Below, in pieces: positions 1 to 5,721 of a stretch of 7,948 nucleotides of DNA. Numbering within the stretch: the first letter of the stretch is position 1; each line of letters opens with the position of its first letter. The DNA is from Elusimicrobiota bacterium (GTDB lineage Bacteria > Elusimicrobiota > Elusimicrobia > UBA1565 > UBA9628), in contig JACQBB010000165.1 of the NCBI GenBank assembly GCA_016194625.1, positions 1 to 7,948 on the forward strand, written 5' to 3'. The notes beneath the pieces are model-generated. The model saw only the letters and a program-made list of their open reading frames with translations, did no database searches and had not been told where the DNA came from. A program made the position numbers and the translations under genes.

Positions 1-1
1 C

Positions 2-289
2 GTCGCGATGCCCTCGGTCAAGCTGGACGCCTCCCGCGAGAACCGCGCCAACCCGTTCCGGGCCTTGCTGCCGGACGGCGTGGCCCGCTTCGACGGCTCC
101 GCTCCCGCCAAGTCCGAGAAGGACTCCGCGACCGAGCAGGAGCGCCTCAACCAGATCTTCGACGGCGAGGATCAGCCGGCCGAGCGGCCGACCGTCGAAC
201 TTCCGCGCCGGGCCCCCGTGACGCCCTCCCGCCGGCATTCGCTGCCGGAGTGGGACCTCGAGAACGAGCTGGGCCTGAGCTCGCACTAG
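2..289 (+). CDS. C-terminal end of an unrecognised hydrophilic protein (5'-partial)
   Basis: The frame is open to the left edge of the window (Val-Ala precede the first Met at 8-10), so this is most likely the tail of a longer gene, although the ATG at 8 cannot be excluded as the true start. The visible ~95 residues are rich in Arg, Glu, Pro, Ser and Ala, with no membrane segment, no signal peptide and no cysteine. A Pro/Arg-rich stretch (about residues 58-77 counted from the Met) is followed by an acidic, amphipathic end (PEWDLENELGL) that might be a short docking helix; this last point is inference. The composition suggests an intrinsically disordered tail. I do not recognise a family. It ends in TAG 19 bases before the convergent stop of the DUF4139 gene. 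That no frame disruption occurs and codon third positions are strongly G/C supports real coding. Confidence 0.6.
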   Translation, partial: VAMPSVKLDASRENRANPFRALLPDGVARFDGSAPAKSEKDSATEQERLNQIFDGEDQPAERPTVELPRRAPVTPSRRHSLPEWDLENELGLSSH

Positions 290-291
290 CT

Positions 292-307
292 CGCGGCGCC
301 CGCCGCG
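292..307. terminator. GC hairpin between convergent stop codons
   Basis: The 19-base gap between the two convergent genes is almost filled by an inverted repeat, CGCGGC (292-297) and GCCGCG (302-307), with loop GCCC. It sits where a bidirectional terminator would be expected, but there is no T-tract on either side, and in DNA this GC-rich such a stem can occur by chance. Confidence 0.3.
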
Positions 308-308
308 C

Positions 309-1649
309 CTACCAGGAATACTTGACGGTGTAGGTCACGACGGCCTCGCCGTCCTTCTTGACCGGGACCTCGAACTCGATCGTCTGCGCGTCCTTCTTCG
401 CGAACTTGGCCGAGGAGTCGACGATCTTCCAGTTCGTCCAGCGGTACAGGTGCTCGACGACGGTCACCGTCGCGTCGGCGTCCTTGTGGTTGCGCAGGCG
501 CACCTCGAAGGTCTCCTCGAAACGGCGCTTGTTCAGGTCGGACGCGTAGTCGGTGCGCTTGCGCTCGCCGACCACGTCGAACGCCTCGCCCATCTTCACG
601 CGGATCTTCTCGTCCTTGGGCGTGTGGTCGATCGAATCCTCGCCCGCGAACTGGAGCGAGCCCTCGTCGTCCTTCTTGTACACGCGCAGGCGGCCCTTCG
701 GCAGGGGGATCCCCAGGCCGTCGGCCTTCTTGTTCTGGAACTCCAAGAAGACCGAGACCTTCTTGCCCGACGACAGCCCGTAGTTCGGGTCCCAGTAGCC
801 CGAATCGCCGAAGCCCCACCACGACACTCCCTGCGCGCCGTCGTACACGTACCGCGCCAGCGTGTACAGGTGGTACTCGAAGAACGTCTTCTCCGTCATG
901 TTCTCCTCGCGCAGCGCCGCCTTGGCCATCATGCCGCCCATCGCGTAGCCGCCGCGCATCGGCACCGGGGCGCGGTGCACGTCCCCGGCGACCAGCTTGA
1001 GCTTGGCGTCCTTGTAGGTGGCGCCCGAGTTGTTGGTCACCGTCGTCCACGCGTTGAGGTCGCCCTTCGCGTCGTCCTTGTCCACGACGAGCACGTAGTC
1101 GGCGCTCCAGCTCATCCCCGAGGTCAGATAGGAGATCTCGCCCTGATGCTCGCCGCCCTTAGAGGCGCTCAGCTTCCACACCAGCGTCGGCTTGGTCAGC
1201 AGGCCCTCGGGCAGCTCGGGCAGGACCGGCGAGCCCGGCGGGTTGATCAGGATCTTCCCGTTCGACTGCAGGACGCGGCCGCCGGCCGTCGAGAGCAGGG
1301 TCCCCTTGATCGTCTCGCGCTTGTCGCCGTCGCGGCCGGTCACGCGCTCCAGCTCGATCTCCTTGCCGAGATAGCGGTTCAGGATGCTGTCGGGGCTGGC
1401 CAGGTCGTAGCGGAAGTCCTGCTCCAAGACGGTGACCGCGTCCGGAGCGGTCAACGACTTGAAGTGGACGCTGGTCGGGTCGATCTGCGCGGCCACGTCC
1501 TCGACCTTCAGCTCGCTGACGCCGGACCTCAGGGCGAAGGGGCGGGTCTCCTTCACCAGGCCCAGGTTGGAGTTGTACACGGTCACTTCGGTGGCCGACG
1601 CGGCGGACGCGAGCGCGGCGGCGGCGAGGAACGACAGGGTCGTTTTCAT
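309..1649 (-). CDS. Exported DUF4139 domain-containing protein
   Basis: 446 residues, ATG start at 1649. The open frame continues upstream to 2189, but this start is clearly right: it has AGGAGG seven bases upstream and begins with a signal peptide (MKTTLSFLAAAALASAASA, likely cut after residue 19), so the mature protein is outside the cytoplasmic membrane. Family hallmarks are YLTSGMSWSADY (174-185), FFEYHLYTL (256-264), GLGIPLPKGRLRVYKKD (311-327) and GEDSIDHTPKDEKIRVKMGEAFDV (336-359), all typical of the DUF4139 C-terminal domain. The family is widespread but its biochemical role is not established. An odd feature: the protein passes directly from YHLYTL (259-264) to ARYVYDG (265-271), whereas homologues as I remember them carry about 25-28 residues there (an RPTTL...NQTKQ...L segment). 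The N-terminal part (20-170) is predicted mostly beta. It is divergent from the umuD-like gene across an 87-base region and may share regulation with it. Family call is firm; function unknown. Confidence 0.9.
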   Translation of the reverse strand: MKTTLSFLAAAALASAASATEVTVYNSNLGLVKETRPFALRSGVSELKVEDVAAQIDPTSVHFKSLTAPDAVTVLEQDFRYDLASPDSILNRYLGKEIELERVTGRDGDKRETIKGTLLSTAGGRVLQSNGKILINPPGSPVLPELPEGLLTKPTLVWKLSASKGGEHQGEISYLTSGMSWSADYVLVVDKDDAKGDLNAWTTVTNNSGATYKDAKLKLVAGDVHRAPVPMRGGYAMGGMMAKAALREENMTEKTFFEYHLYTLARYVYDGAQGVSWWGFGDSGYWDPNYGLSSGKKVSVFLEFQNKKADGLGIPLPKGRLRVYKKDDEGSLQFAGEDSIDHTPKDEKIRVKMGEAFDVVGERKRTDYASDLNKRRFEETFEVRLRNHKDADATVTVVEHLYRWTNWKIVDSSAKFAKKDAQTIEFEVPVKKDGEAVVTYTVKYSW

Positions 1650-1656
1650 GGGTGAT

Positions 1657-1662
1657 CCTCCT
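1657..1662 (-). promoter_or_regulatory. Shine-Dalgarno AGGAGG of the DUF4139 gene
   Basis: AGGAGG on the minus strand, seven bases before the ATG at 1649. It is the only perfect Shine-Dalgarno in front of a gene in this window together with the one inside marR for pirin, and it fixes the start of the DUF4139 gene against the much longer open frame. Confidence 0.85.
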
Positions 1663-1679
1663 GACCTTGCGACGCCCGC

Positions 1680-1708
1680 ATCATAGGATAGTTCCCGGCC
1701 CTTGAAAC
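1680..1708 (-). promoter_or_regulatory. Possible promoter of the DUF4139 gene
   Basis: On the minus strand TATGAT (1680-1685) is a good -10 hexamer; 17 bases upstream lies GTTTCA (1703-1708), a poor -35. Transcription would begin near 1673 and give a leader of about 23 bases holding the AGGAGG. The -35 area overlaps the -35 of the divergent umuD promoter and abuts the LexA box, so the two promoters probably compete or are co-repressed. Inferred from sequence only. Confidence 0.4.
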
Positions 1709-1730
1709 CGAACAGACGTTCGACTATACT
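1702..1730 (+). promoter_or_regulatory. Sigma-70-type promoter of the umuD-like/umuC operon
   Basis: TTGAAA (1702-1707) and TATACT (1725-1730) are separated by exactly 17 bases, each matching the consensus at four to five of six positions. The region stands out as AT-rich in a very GC-rich window. The expected transcription start, six to seven bases past the -10, falls on or next to the ATG at 1737, which implies a leaderless or nearly leaderless mRNA. The spacer contains the LexA operator. Confidence 0.8.
1709..1722. promoter_or_regulatory. LexA/DinR operator (SOS box)
   Basis: CGAACAGACGTTCG matches the Bacillus-type SOS box consensus CGAAC-RNRY-GTTCG at every position: a five-base perfect inverted repeat around a four-base centre. 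It lies inside the 17-base spacer of the umuD-like promoter, the ideal place for repression, and ahead of the genes expected to be SOS-controlled. It also touches the -35 region of the divergent DUF4139 promoter. Confidence 0.88.
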
Positions 1731-1736
1731 GAGGTC

Positions 1737-2027
1737 ATGTTCGTCGCCGCCGAAGACTACGCCGACCAAGGCCTCAGCCTCGACGAGCGCCTCGTGCGCC
1801 GCCCCGCGGCGACCTTCTTCATGAAGGCGTCCGCGTCCTCCCCCGACGCCGGGATCGAGGAGGGCGACCTGCTGATCGTGGACCGCGGGGAGCCGCCGGT
1901 CCCCGGCAAGGTCGTCGTCGCCGTGGTCGCCGGCGAGCTGGCCGCGCGGCGCCTGCCGCCCGGCTGGCGCGAGGACGACGGGCTCGAGGTGTGGGGCGTC
2001 GTGACCTGGATCGCGCGCGCGCCGTAG
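1737..2027 (+). CDS. umuD: UmuD'-like subunit, truncated and probably non-cleaving S24-family protein
   Basis: 96 residues. From memory of E. coli UmuD (139 aa), AAEDYADQGLSLDERLVRRP (4-23) matches UmuD 30-48, FFMKASASS (27-35) matches YFVKASGDS (52-60), and AGIEEGDLLIVDR (38-50) and LEVWGVV (83-89) match the rest of the fold. UmuD must be cut at Cys24-Gly25 to become active UmuD'; this protein begins at the equivalent of residue 26, so the self-cleaved arm is absent. The ATG is the only possible start: the frame upstream has no ATG, GTG or TTG before an in-frame TAG at 1689-1691. Ser35 aligns with catalytic Ser60, but the catalytic Lys97 position is Arg71 (GELAARRL versus GEFTVKKL), and about 16 residues after it, including the LxPxN strand, are missing. 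Family role: binds UmuC to form DNA polymerase V during the SOS response. Here it likely serves as a constitutive UmuD'. umuC follows after four bases. Confidence 0.82.
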   Translation: MFVAAEDYADQGLSLDERLVRRPAATFFMKASASSPDAGIEEGDLLIVDRGEPPVPGKVVVAVVAGELAARRLPPGWREDDGLEVWGVVTWIARAP

Positions 2028-2031
2028 AGCC

Positions 2032-3273
2032 ATGGCCGTCTTCGCGCTCGTAGACTGCAACAACTTCTTCGTCTCCTGCGAGCGCGTCTTCCGTCCGGAG
2101 CTGGAAGGCCGCCCGGTCGTCGTCCTCTCCGGCAACGACGGCGTCGTGATCTCGCGCTCGGAGGAAGCCAAGGCGCTGGGGATCGGCATGGCGGTGCCCT
2201 TCCACGAGGTGCGCGCGCTCGCCGTCGAGCACCGGGTCGCGGCGCTGTCGGCCGATCACGAGCTGTACGTGGACATGTCGCGCCGCGTCGCCGAAGTCCT
2301 CCGGCGCCATTCGCCCGAGGTCGAGGGCTACTCGATCGACGAGTCGTTCCTGAGCATGCCGGACGACGGCTCGCTGCTGACGCGCGCCCGCGACCTGCGC
2401 GCCGAGGTCGGCCGCTGGACGGGCATCCCCGTCTCCGTCGGCCTGGGCCCGACGAAGGCGCTGGCCAAGCTCGCCTCCGACAAGTCCAAGAAGGCCGGCG
2501 GCGTGCTCTCCCTGCTCGACCCCGCCGTCCGCGCCGAGGCGCTGCGCGTCACGCCGGTCGAGCACGTGTGGGGCATCGCGAAGGCGTCGGCGGCCAAGCT
2601 CGCCGCCCATGGCGCGACGACCGCGGCGGACTTCGCGTCGCTGAGCGACGCCGTCCTGCAGGCCGCGCTCGGCGTCGGCGGCGTGCGCCTGGCCCAGGAG
2701 CTGCGCGGCGTCTCCTGCCTGACGCTGGCCCACGCCGCGCCCGAGCGTCAATCGGTGACCGTCTCGCGCACCTTCGGACGCCCGGTCGGCAGCCTCGCGG
2801 GCCTCGACTCCGCGCTCGCGTCGTTCGCGGCGCAGGCCGCCGAGCGCGCGCGGCGCCACGGCCTCAAGGCGGGCGCGGTGCGCGTGTTCGTCGGCTGGCG
2901 CGAGGAGGGCGGCCTCAAAGGCGACGACGCGGTCGTCCGCGTGCCGCCGACCGACGACACCGCGGCGATCACGCGCGCGGCCAAGGCGCTCGGCGAGCGC
3001 CTGTTCGTCGAGGGCCGCTCTCTGCGCAAGGCGGGCGTCGTGCTGGGCGCCTTGGAACGCGCCGACGACGCCCAAGGCGACTTCTTCGACGACGGGCGCG
3101 CGGAGCGCGCGCGCCGGCTGTCGAAGGCGGTGGACCGCCTCAACGCGTCGCTCGGGGCGGGGACCCTGCGCTACGGCGGGACGGCGGCCCCGAAGGAGTG
3201 GACGCCGAAGAGCGCGACGCGCTCGCCGCGCTGGACGACCGTCTGGTCGGAGCTCCCGAAAGTCGGAGCCTGA
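2032..3273 (+). CDS. umuC: UmuC, Y-family error-prone DNA polymerase V catalytic subunit
   Basis: 413 residues, close to E. coli UmuC (422). The family makes DNA across lesions during SOS. Visible marks: palm metal ligands Asp8 (ALVDCNNF) and Asp103-Glu104 (YSIDES); steric gate at Phe13, where UmuC commonly has Tyr; fingers motif LSGNDGVVISRSEEAKALGI; GLGPTKALAKLASDKSKK (143-160); thumb helix-hairpin-helix region beginning VEHVWGIAKASAAKLAAHG; little finger beginning about residue 240 (SVTVSRTFGRPV); a candidate beta-clamp motif QGDFF (348-352); and a DUF4113-type C-terminus (LNASLGAGTLRYGG...SPRWTTVWSEL). No key residue is missing, so it should be active. It starts four bases after the UmuD-like stop without a clear Shine-Dalgarno, which suggests translational coupling, and is under the LexA-controlled promoter at 1702-1730. 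Its stop lies one base from a convergent stop. Confidence 0.95.
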   Translation: MAVFALVDCNNFFVSCERVFRPELEGRPVVVLSGNDGVVISRSEEAKALGIGMAVPFHEVRALAVEHRVAALSADHELYVDMSRRVAEVLRRHSPEVEGYSIDESFLSMPDDGSLLTRARDLRAEVGRWTGIPVSVGLGPTKALAKLASDKSKKAGGVLSLLDPAVRAEALRVTPVEHVWGIAKASAAKLAAHGATTAADFASLSDAVLQAALGVGGVRLAQELRGVSCLTLAHAAPERQSVTVSRTFGRPVGSLAGLDSALASFAAQAAERARRHGLKAGAVRVFVGWREEGGLKGDDAVVRVPPTDDTAAITRAAKALGERLFVEGRSLRKAGVVLGALERADDAQGDFFDDGRAERARRLSKAVDRLNASLGAGTLRYGGTAAPKEWTPKSATRSPRWTTVWSELPKVGA

Positions 3274-3274
3274 C

Positions 3275-3457
3275 TCAGCGGACGCGTCCGCCGGAGAAGA
3301 CCGGGTGCGGGCGGCGGCGGCCGAAGAGCAGGACCACGGCGGCCAGGATCAGGGAGCTCCCCAGACCCGCGAAGACCGCGACCTGAGCGTCCGCGCGAGC
3401 GACCCCCGCGGACGGACGCGCGTTCCTCGGCCCGACGACGGAGAAGGTGGCGTTCAT
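3275..3457 (-). CDS. Small single-pass membrane protein A
   Basis: 60 residues, ATG at 3457. One strongly hydrophobic segment, residues 26-46 (VAVFAGLGSSLILAAVVLLFG), is followed at once by RRR and a short basic tail; by the positive-inside rule the N-terminus faces out and the tail is cytoplasmic. GAAGG lies a few bases before the start, and TACACT (minus strand, 3466-3471) eight bases before it could be a -10 giving a very short leader, but no good -35 is visible. No family recognised. It resembles the neighbouring small gene in size, start (MN), and topology. The N-terminal 25 residues are Arg/Ala/Pro-rich. Convergent with umuC, the two stop codons separated by a single base. Small ORFs arise easily in GC-rich DNA; the clean helix with flanking arginines argues for a real gene. 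Confidence 0.55.
   Translation of the reverse strand: MNATFSVVGPRNARPSAGVARADAQVAVFAGLGSSLILAAVVLLFGRRRPHPVFSGGRVR
3278..3291. terminator. Perfect 14-base palindrome at the convergent umuC/small gene A ends
   Basis: GCGGACGCGTCCGC reads identically on both strands, five bases past the umuC stop and inside the last codons of small gene A. As RNA it can form a GCGGA stem closed by a CGCG loop. The place suits a bidirectional terminator, but the stem is short and no T-run follows. Confidence 0.3.
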
Positions 3458-3470
3458 GCACCTTCAGTGT

Positions 3471-3487
3471 AGCCGGACAAGCCGGCT
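3471..3487. repeat. Inverted repeat between small genes A and B
   Basis: AGCCGG (3471-3476) and CCGGCT (3482-3487) flank a five-base loop in the 60-base gap between the two small genes. It may be a weak terminator for gene B or an element overlapping the putative -10 of gene A; no T-run is present. The rest of this gap shows nothing else. Confidence 0.3.
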
Positions 3488-3517
3488 CCGGCCACCAAAC
3501 GATCGGCGAACTCGCGG

Positions 3518-3703
3518 CTAGAAGCGCGGGCCGGTGTAGCGCGCGGCGTGGGGCTCGTGGAAGGACTTGAGCAGGCGGCCTCCGGCCATCAAGAACAGGA
3601 AGCCGACGGCGGCCATCACGGCGACGAAGAGAGCCCCCTCGGCGGTGCCGCCCAAGGCGGCGTGTCCGGACTCAAGTCCGACGGCGGCGATCATGATGTT
3701 CAT
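3518..3703 (-). CDS. Small single-pass membrane protein B
   Basis: 61 residues from ATG 3703 (a second Met at residue 4 is an alternative start). A single hydrophobic helix at about residues 23-41 (GALFVAVMAAVGFLFLMAG) is followed by GRLLK and a basic/aromatic tail (SFHEPHAARYTGPRF), giving N-out, C-in topology by the positive-inside rule. The N-terminal 22 residues are small and uncharged-to-acidic. GGGAG lies ten bases before the ATG and GAGAG directly abuts it, so the ribosome site is mediocre. No family recognised; not a known toxin motif. It lies downstream of RNase R on the same strand with a 94-base gap, and upstream of small gene A, with which it shares length and layout. Could be an assembly or scaffold peptide of a membrane complex, but nothing shows which. 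Confidence 0.55.
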   Translation of the reverse strand: MNIMIAAVGLESGHAALGGTAEGALFVAVMAAVGFLFLMAGGRLLKSFHEPHAARYTGPRF

Positions 3704-3772
3704 CTCTCGGTGTCTCCCGTCGCAGCAGCGACGCTCTCAGTCTAGCCGGGAGAGGTTACGGCGATATTGCGC

Positions 3773-3794
3773 CGCTCCGTCGGGAAAACGAGCG
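3773..3794 (-). terminator. Possible hairpin downstream of RNase R
   Basis: CGCT-C-CGT (3773-3780) can pair with ACG-AGCG (3788-3794) with one bulged base and a seven-base loop, four bases past the exoribonuclease stop codon. A second weak stem, CGGCG/CGCCG at 3759-3774, partly overlaps it. No run of U follows on the minus strand, so termination is only suggested by position. The rest of 3704-3797 holds only a weak -10-like TAGACT (minus strand, 3739-3744). Confidence 0.25.
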
Positions 3795-3797
3795 AGA

Positions 3798-5705
3798 TTA
3801 CCGCCGCGGCCTTCGCCGCCACGGCGAGGAACGGACCTGGCCGGGCATCGCGTCCTTCACCGCCTCGAAGTCGAGGCGGCCGAGGACGGGGTCCACGGAG
3901 AGCAGGCGGACCTTGAGCTTGGTCCCCAGCGGCGCCGAGCCGCCGCGCAGCAGGCCGATCGCGCCGGATTCGGGCAGGGCGACGAACAGTCCGGCGTTGG
4001 TCGCGTTGACGACGACGCCCGCGAACTCGGCGCCGACGCTGCGGCCGAGGAGCTGGACGCGCGCCAGGTCCACCGCCTTGCGTTCGGCCTCGGCGGCCAG
4101 GCGCTCGCGCTCCGAGCAGCGCCGCGCCAGCGACTCGAGGTCCACGCCCTCGGCGTGCGCGCGCGGCTTGCCCTTGAACAGACCCTTCAGCGCGCGGTGC
4201 ACGAACAGGTCCGGGTAGCGGCGGATCGGCGAGGTGAAGTGGCAGTAGTCCTTCGAGGCCAGTCCGAAGTGGCCGCCCGGCTCCGGAGAGTACACCGCCA
4301 GCTTCAGGCTGCGGATGACCTGGATGTTCGCGGTCTCCTCGAACGGATGGCCCACGGCGGCCTGCAGCAGGCTCTGCAGTCCGCGGACCGGGTCCTTCAC
4401 CGGCGAGACCTTCGCCCGGATGCCGAGCTTGGACAGCTCCTCCTGGAGCTCATCCAGGCGCGCGGGGTCGGGGACCTCGTGCAGGCGGCGCAGGAAGGAC
4501 GTGCGGGACTTCGAGAGCGTGCGCGCGACCGCCTCGTTGGCGGCCAGCATGAACTCCTCGATGAGCCGGTGGCTGTCCAGGCGCGCGCGCTTGCTCACCG
4601 CGACCGGCGTCCCGTCCGGGGCGCACTCGACCTTGTACTCGGGCGAGTTCAGGTCCAGCGCGCCGCGCTTGAGGCGCATCGCGGTCAACGCCTTCGCCAG
4701 CGGCCCCATGCGCAGCAGGGCGGCGCGCACCTCGGGGACCACGCGCTCGACCTTCTGGCCGTCGAGCACGGCCTGGACCTCCTCGTAAGTGAAGCGGCGC
4801 CAGGAGCGGATCACGGTCTCCTCGACCTTCGCGCCGTGCGCCGTGCCGTCGCGGTCGAGCTCGATCCAGCAGGTCAGCGTGAGGCGCGGGACCTCGGGCC
4901 GCAGCGAGCACAGCGCGTCGGAGAGGTTCGGCGGCAGCATCGGGATGACGGTGCCCGGGAGATAGACCGAGGTGCCGCGCCGCACGGCCTCCTTGTCGAG
5001 CGCCGAGTCCTTGGTCACGTAATGCGCGACGTCCGCGATGTGGACGCCGAGGCGGAACCGGCCGCCCGGCAGGTCTTCCAGCGAGACCGCGTCGTCGAAA
5101 TCCTTCGCGTCGGCGCCGTCGATGGTGAACAGGGGCAGGTCGAACAGCTCCGGACGCCCCGCCCAGTCGGCCGGCGACGGGTCGGCGGGCAGAGCCTTCG
5201 CCTGCTCGAGCGCGTCCTCCGGGAACTCGGTCGGGATGTCCCTGGACGCGACCACGGCCGCGCGCCGCGCCAGCGGGTCGCGCGGGTCGCCCAGGATCCT
5301 CTCGACGAGCCCGCCGGCGTTGCGGTCCTCGGTCGGCCAGCGCGTGATCCGCAGGGACGCCAGCGAGCGCTCGGTCAGGGTCACGCCCCGGGCGGCCTCC
5401 AGCACCTGCACGGCGTCGGACTCCGTCCCCCCCTCGGGGACCAGCGCCCAGAACTTCCCGGCGCGGCGCAGCTCTCCCACCACCACGGCCCGCGCCCGCT
5501 CGACGACGCGCACGATCTCGCCGGCGCGCTTGCCGCCGCGGTCGAAGAACACGCGCGCGGCGACGCGGTCGCCGTCCATCGCCAGGCGCAGGCTGGGGCC
5601 CTTCAGGTACACGTCGGGCTCGCCCTCGCGCTCCGAGATCAAGAACGCGAAGTGCCCGCGGTGCGAGATCTTCCCCTCGACCAGGCGCTCCGGTTTTCCG
5701 CTCAC
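3798..5705 (-). CDS. rnr: RNB-family 3'-5' exoribonuclease (RNase R type)
   Basis: 635 residues with a GTG start at 5705; the frame upstream meets a TAA at 5712-5714 with no other start between, so this start is fixed. The family degrades RNA processively from the 3' end in the cytoplasm, with roles in mRNA and rRNA turnover. Order of domains: cold-shock-like CSD1 (about 8-52), CSD2 (about 74-125), RNB catalytic domain (about 187-515) and S1 domain (about 556-615). The catalytic metal ligands are intact in TIDGADAKDFDDA: Asp196, Asp202, Asp204 and Asp205. The second signature, YCHFTSPIRRYPDLFVHRAL, spans 487-506. Compared with E. coli RNase R (813 aa) it lacks the N-terminal helix-turn-helix and the long Lys-rich tail, ending in a short basic SPWRRRPRR. 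Length is closer to RNase II, but the sequence motifs read as RNase R-like. It follows pirin after 16 bases with no Shine-Dalgarno. Confidence 0.93.
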   Translation of the reverse strand: MSGKPERLVEGKISHRGHFAFLISEREGEPDVYLKGPSLRLAMDGDRVAARVFFDRGGKRAGEIVRVVERARAVVVGELRRAGKFWALVPEGGTESDAVQVLEAARGVTLTERSLASLRITRWPTEDRNAGGLVERILGDPRDPLARRAAVVASRDIPTEFPEDALEQAKALPADPSPADWAGRPELFDLPLFTIDGADAKDFDDAVSLEDLPGGRFRLGVHIADVAHYVTKDSALDKEAVRRGTSVYLPGTVIPMLPPNLSDALCSLRPEVPRLTLTCWIELDRDGTAHGAKVEETVIRSWRRFTYEEVQAVLDGQKVERVVPEVRAALLRMGPLAKALTAMRLKRGALDLNSPEYKVECAPDGTPVAVSKRARLDSHRLIEEFMLAANEAVARTLSKSRTSFLRRLHEVPDPARLDELQEELSKLGIRAKVSPVKDPVRGLQSLLQAAVGHPFEETANIQVIRSLKLAVYSPEPGGHFGLASKDYCHFTSPIRRYPDLFVHRALKGLFKGKPRAHAEGVDLESLARRCSERERLAAEAERKAVDLARVQLLGRSVGAEFAGVVVNATNAGLFVALPESGAIGLLRGGSAPLGTKLKVRLLSVDPVLGRLDFEAVKDAMPGQVRSSPWRRRPRR

Positions 5706-5710
5706 GCCCG

Positions 5711-5719
5711 ATTATCGCA
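5711..5719 (-). promoter_or_regulatory. Extended -10 promoter for a leaderless RNase R transcript
   Basis: The 16-base gap between pirin and RNase R reads TGC-GATAAT on the minus strand, a TGn-extended -10 with one mismatch, five bases before the GTG. Transcription would start on or beside the GTG. No convincing -35 is visible within pirin's 3' end. The in-frame TAA that fixes the start is part of this element. Confidence 0.45.
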
Positions 5720-5721
5720 CA

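Noticed and set aside
450..1655. Open frame of 401 codons on the plus strand
   Set aside because: Antisense shadow of the DUF4139 gene, rich in Arg, Val, Leu and Gly without any recognisable motif.
1737..2027. UmuD-like gene as a plain pseudogene
   Set aside because: The frame is intact, the UmuD' interface segments are conserved, it is coupled to an intact umuC and sits behind a perfect LexA-controlled promoter; decay is not excluded but is less likely.
1650..2189. N-terminal extension of the DUF4139 frame by 180 residues
   Set aside because: It runs antisense through the UmuD-like gene and the promoter region, whereas a signal peptide and AGGAGG mark the ATG at 1649.
1819..3075. Open frame of 418 codons on the minus strand
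   Set aside because: Antisense shadow of umuC, whose catalytic motifs are unmistakable on the other strand.
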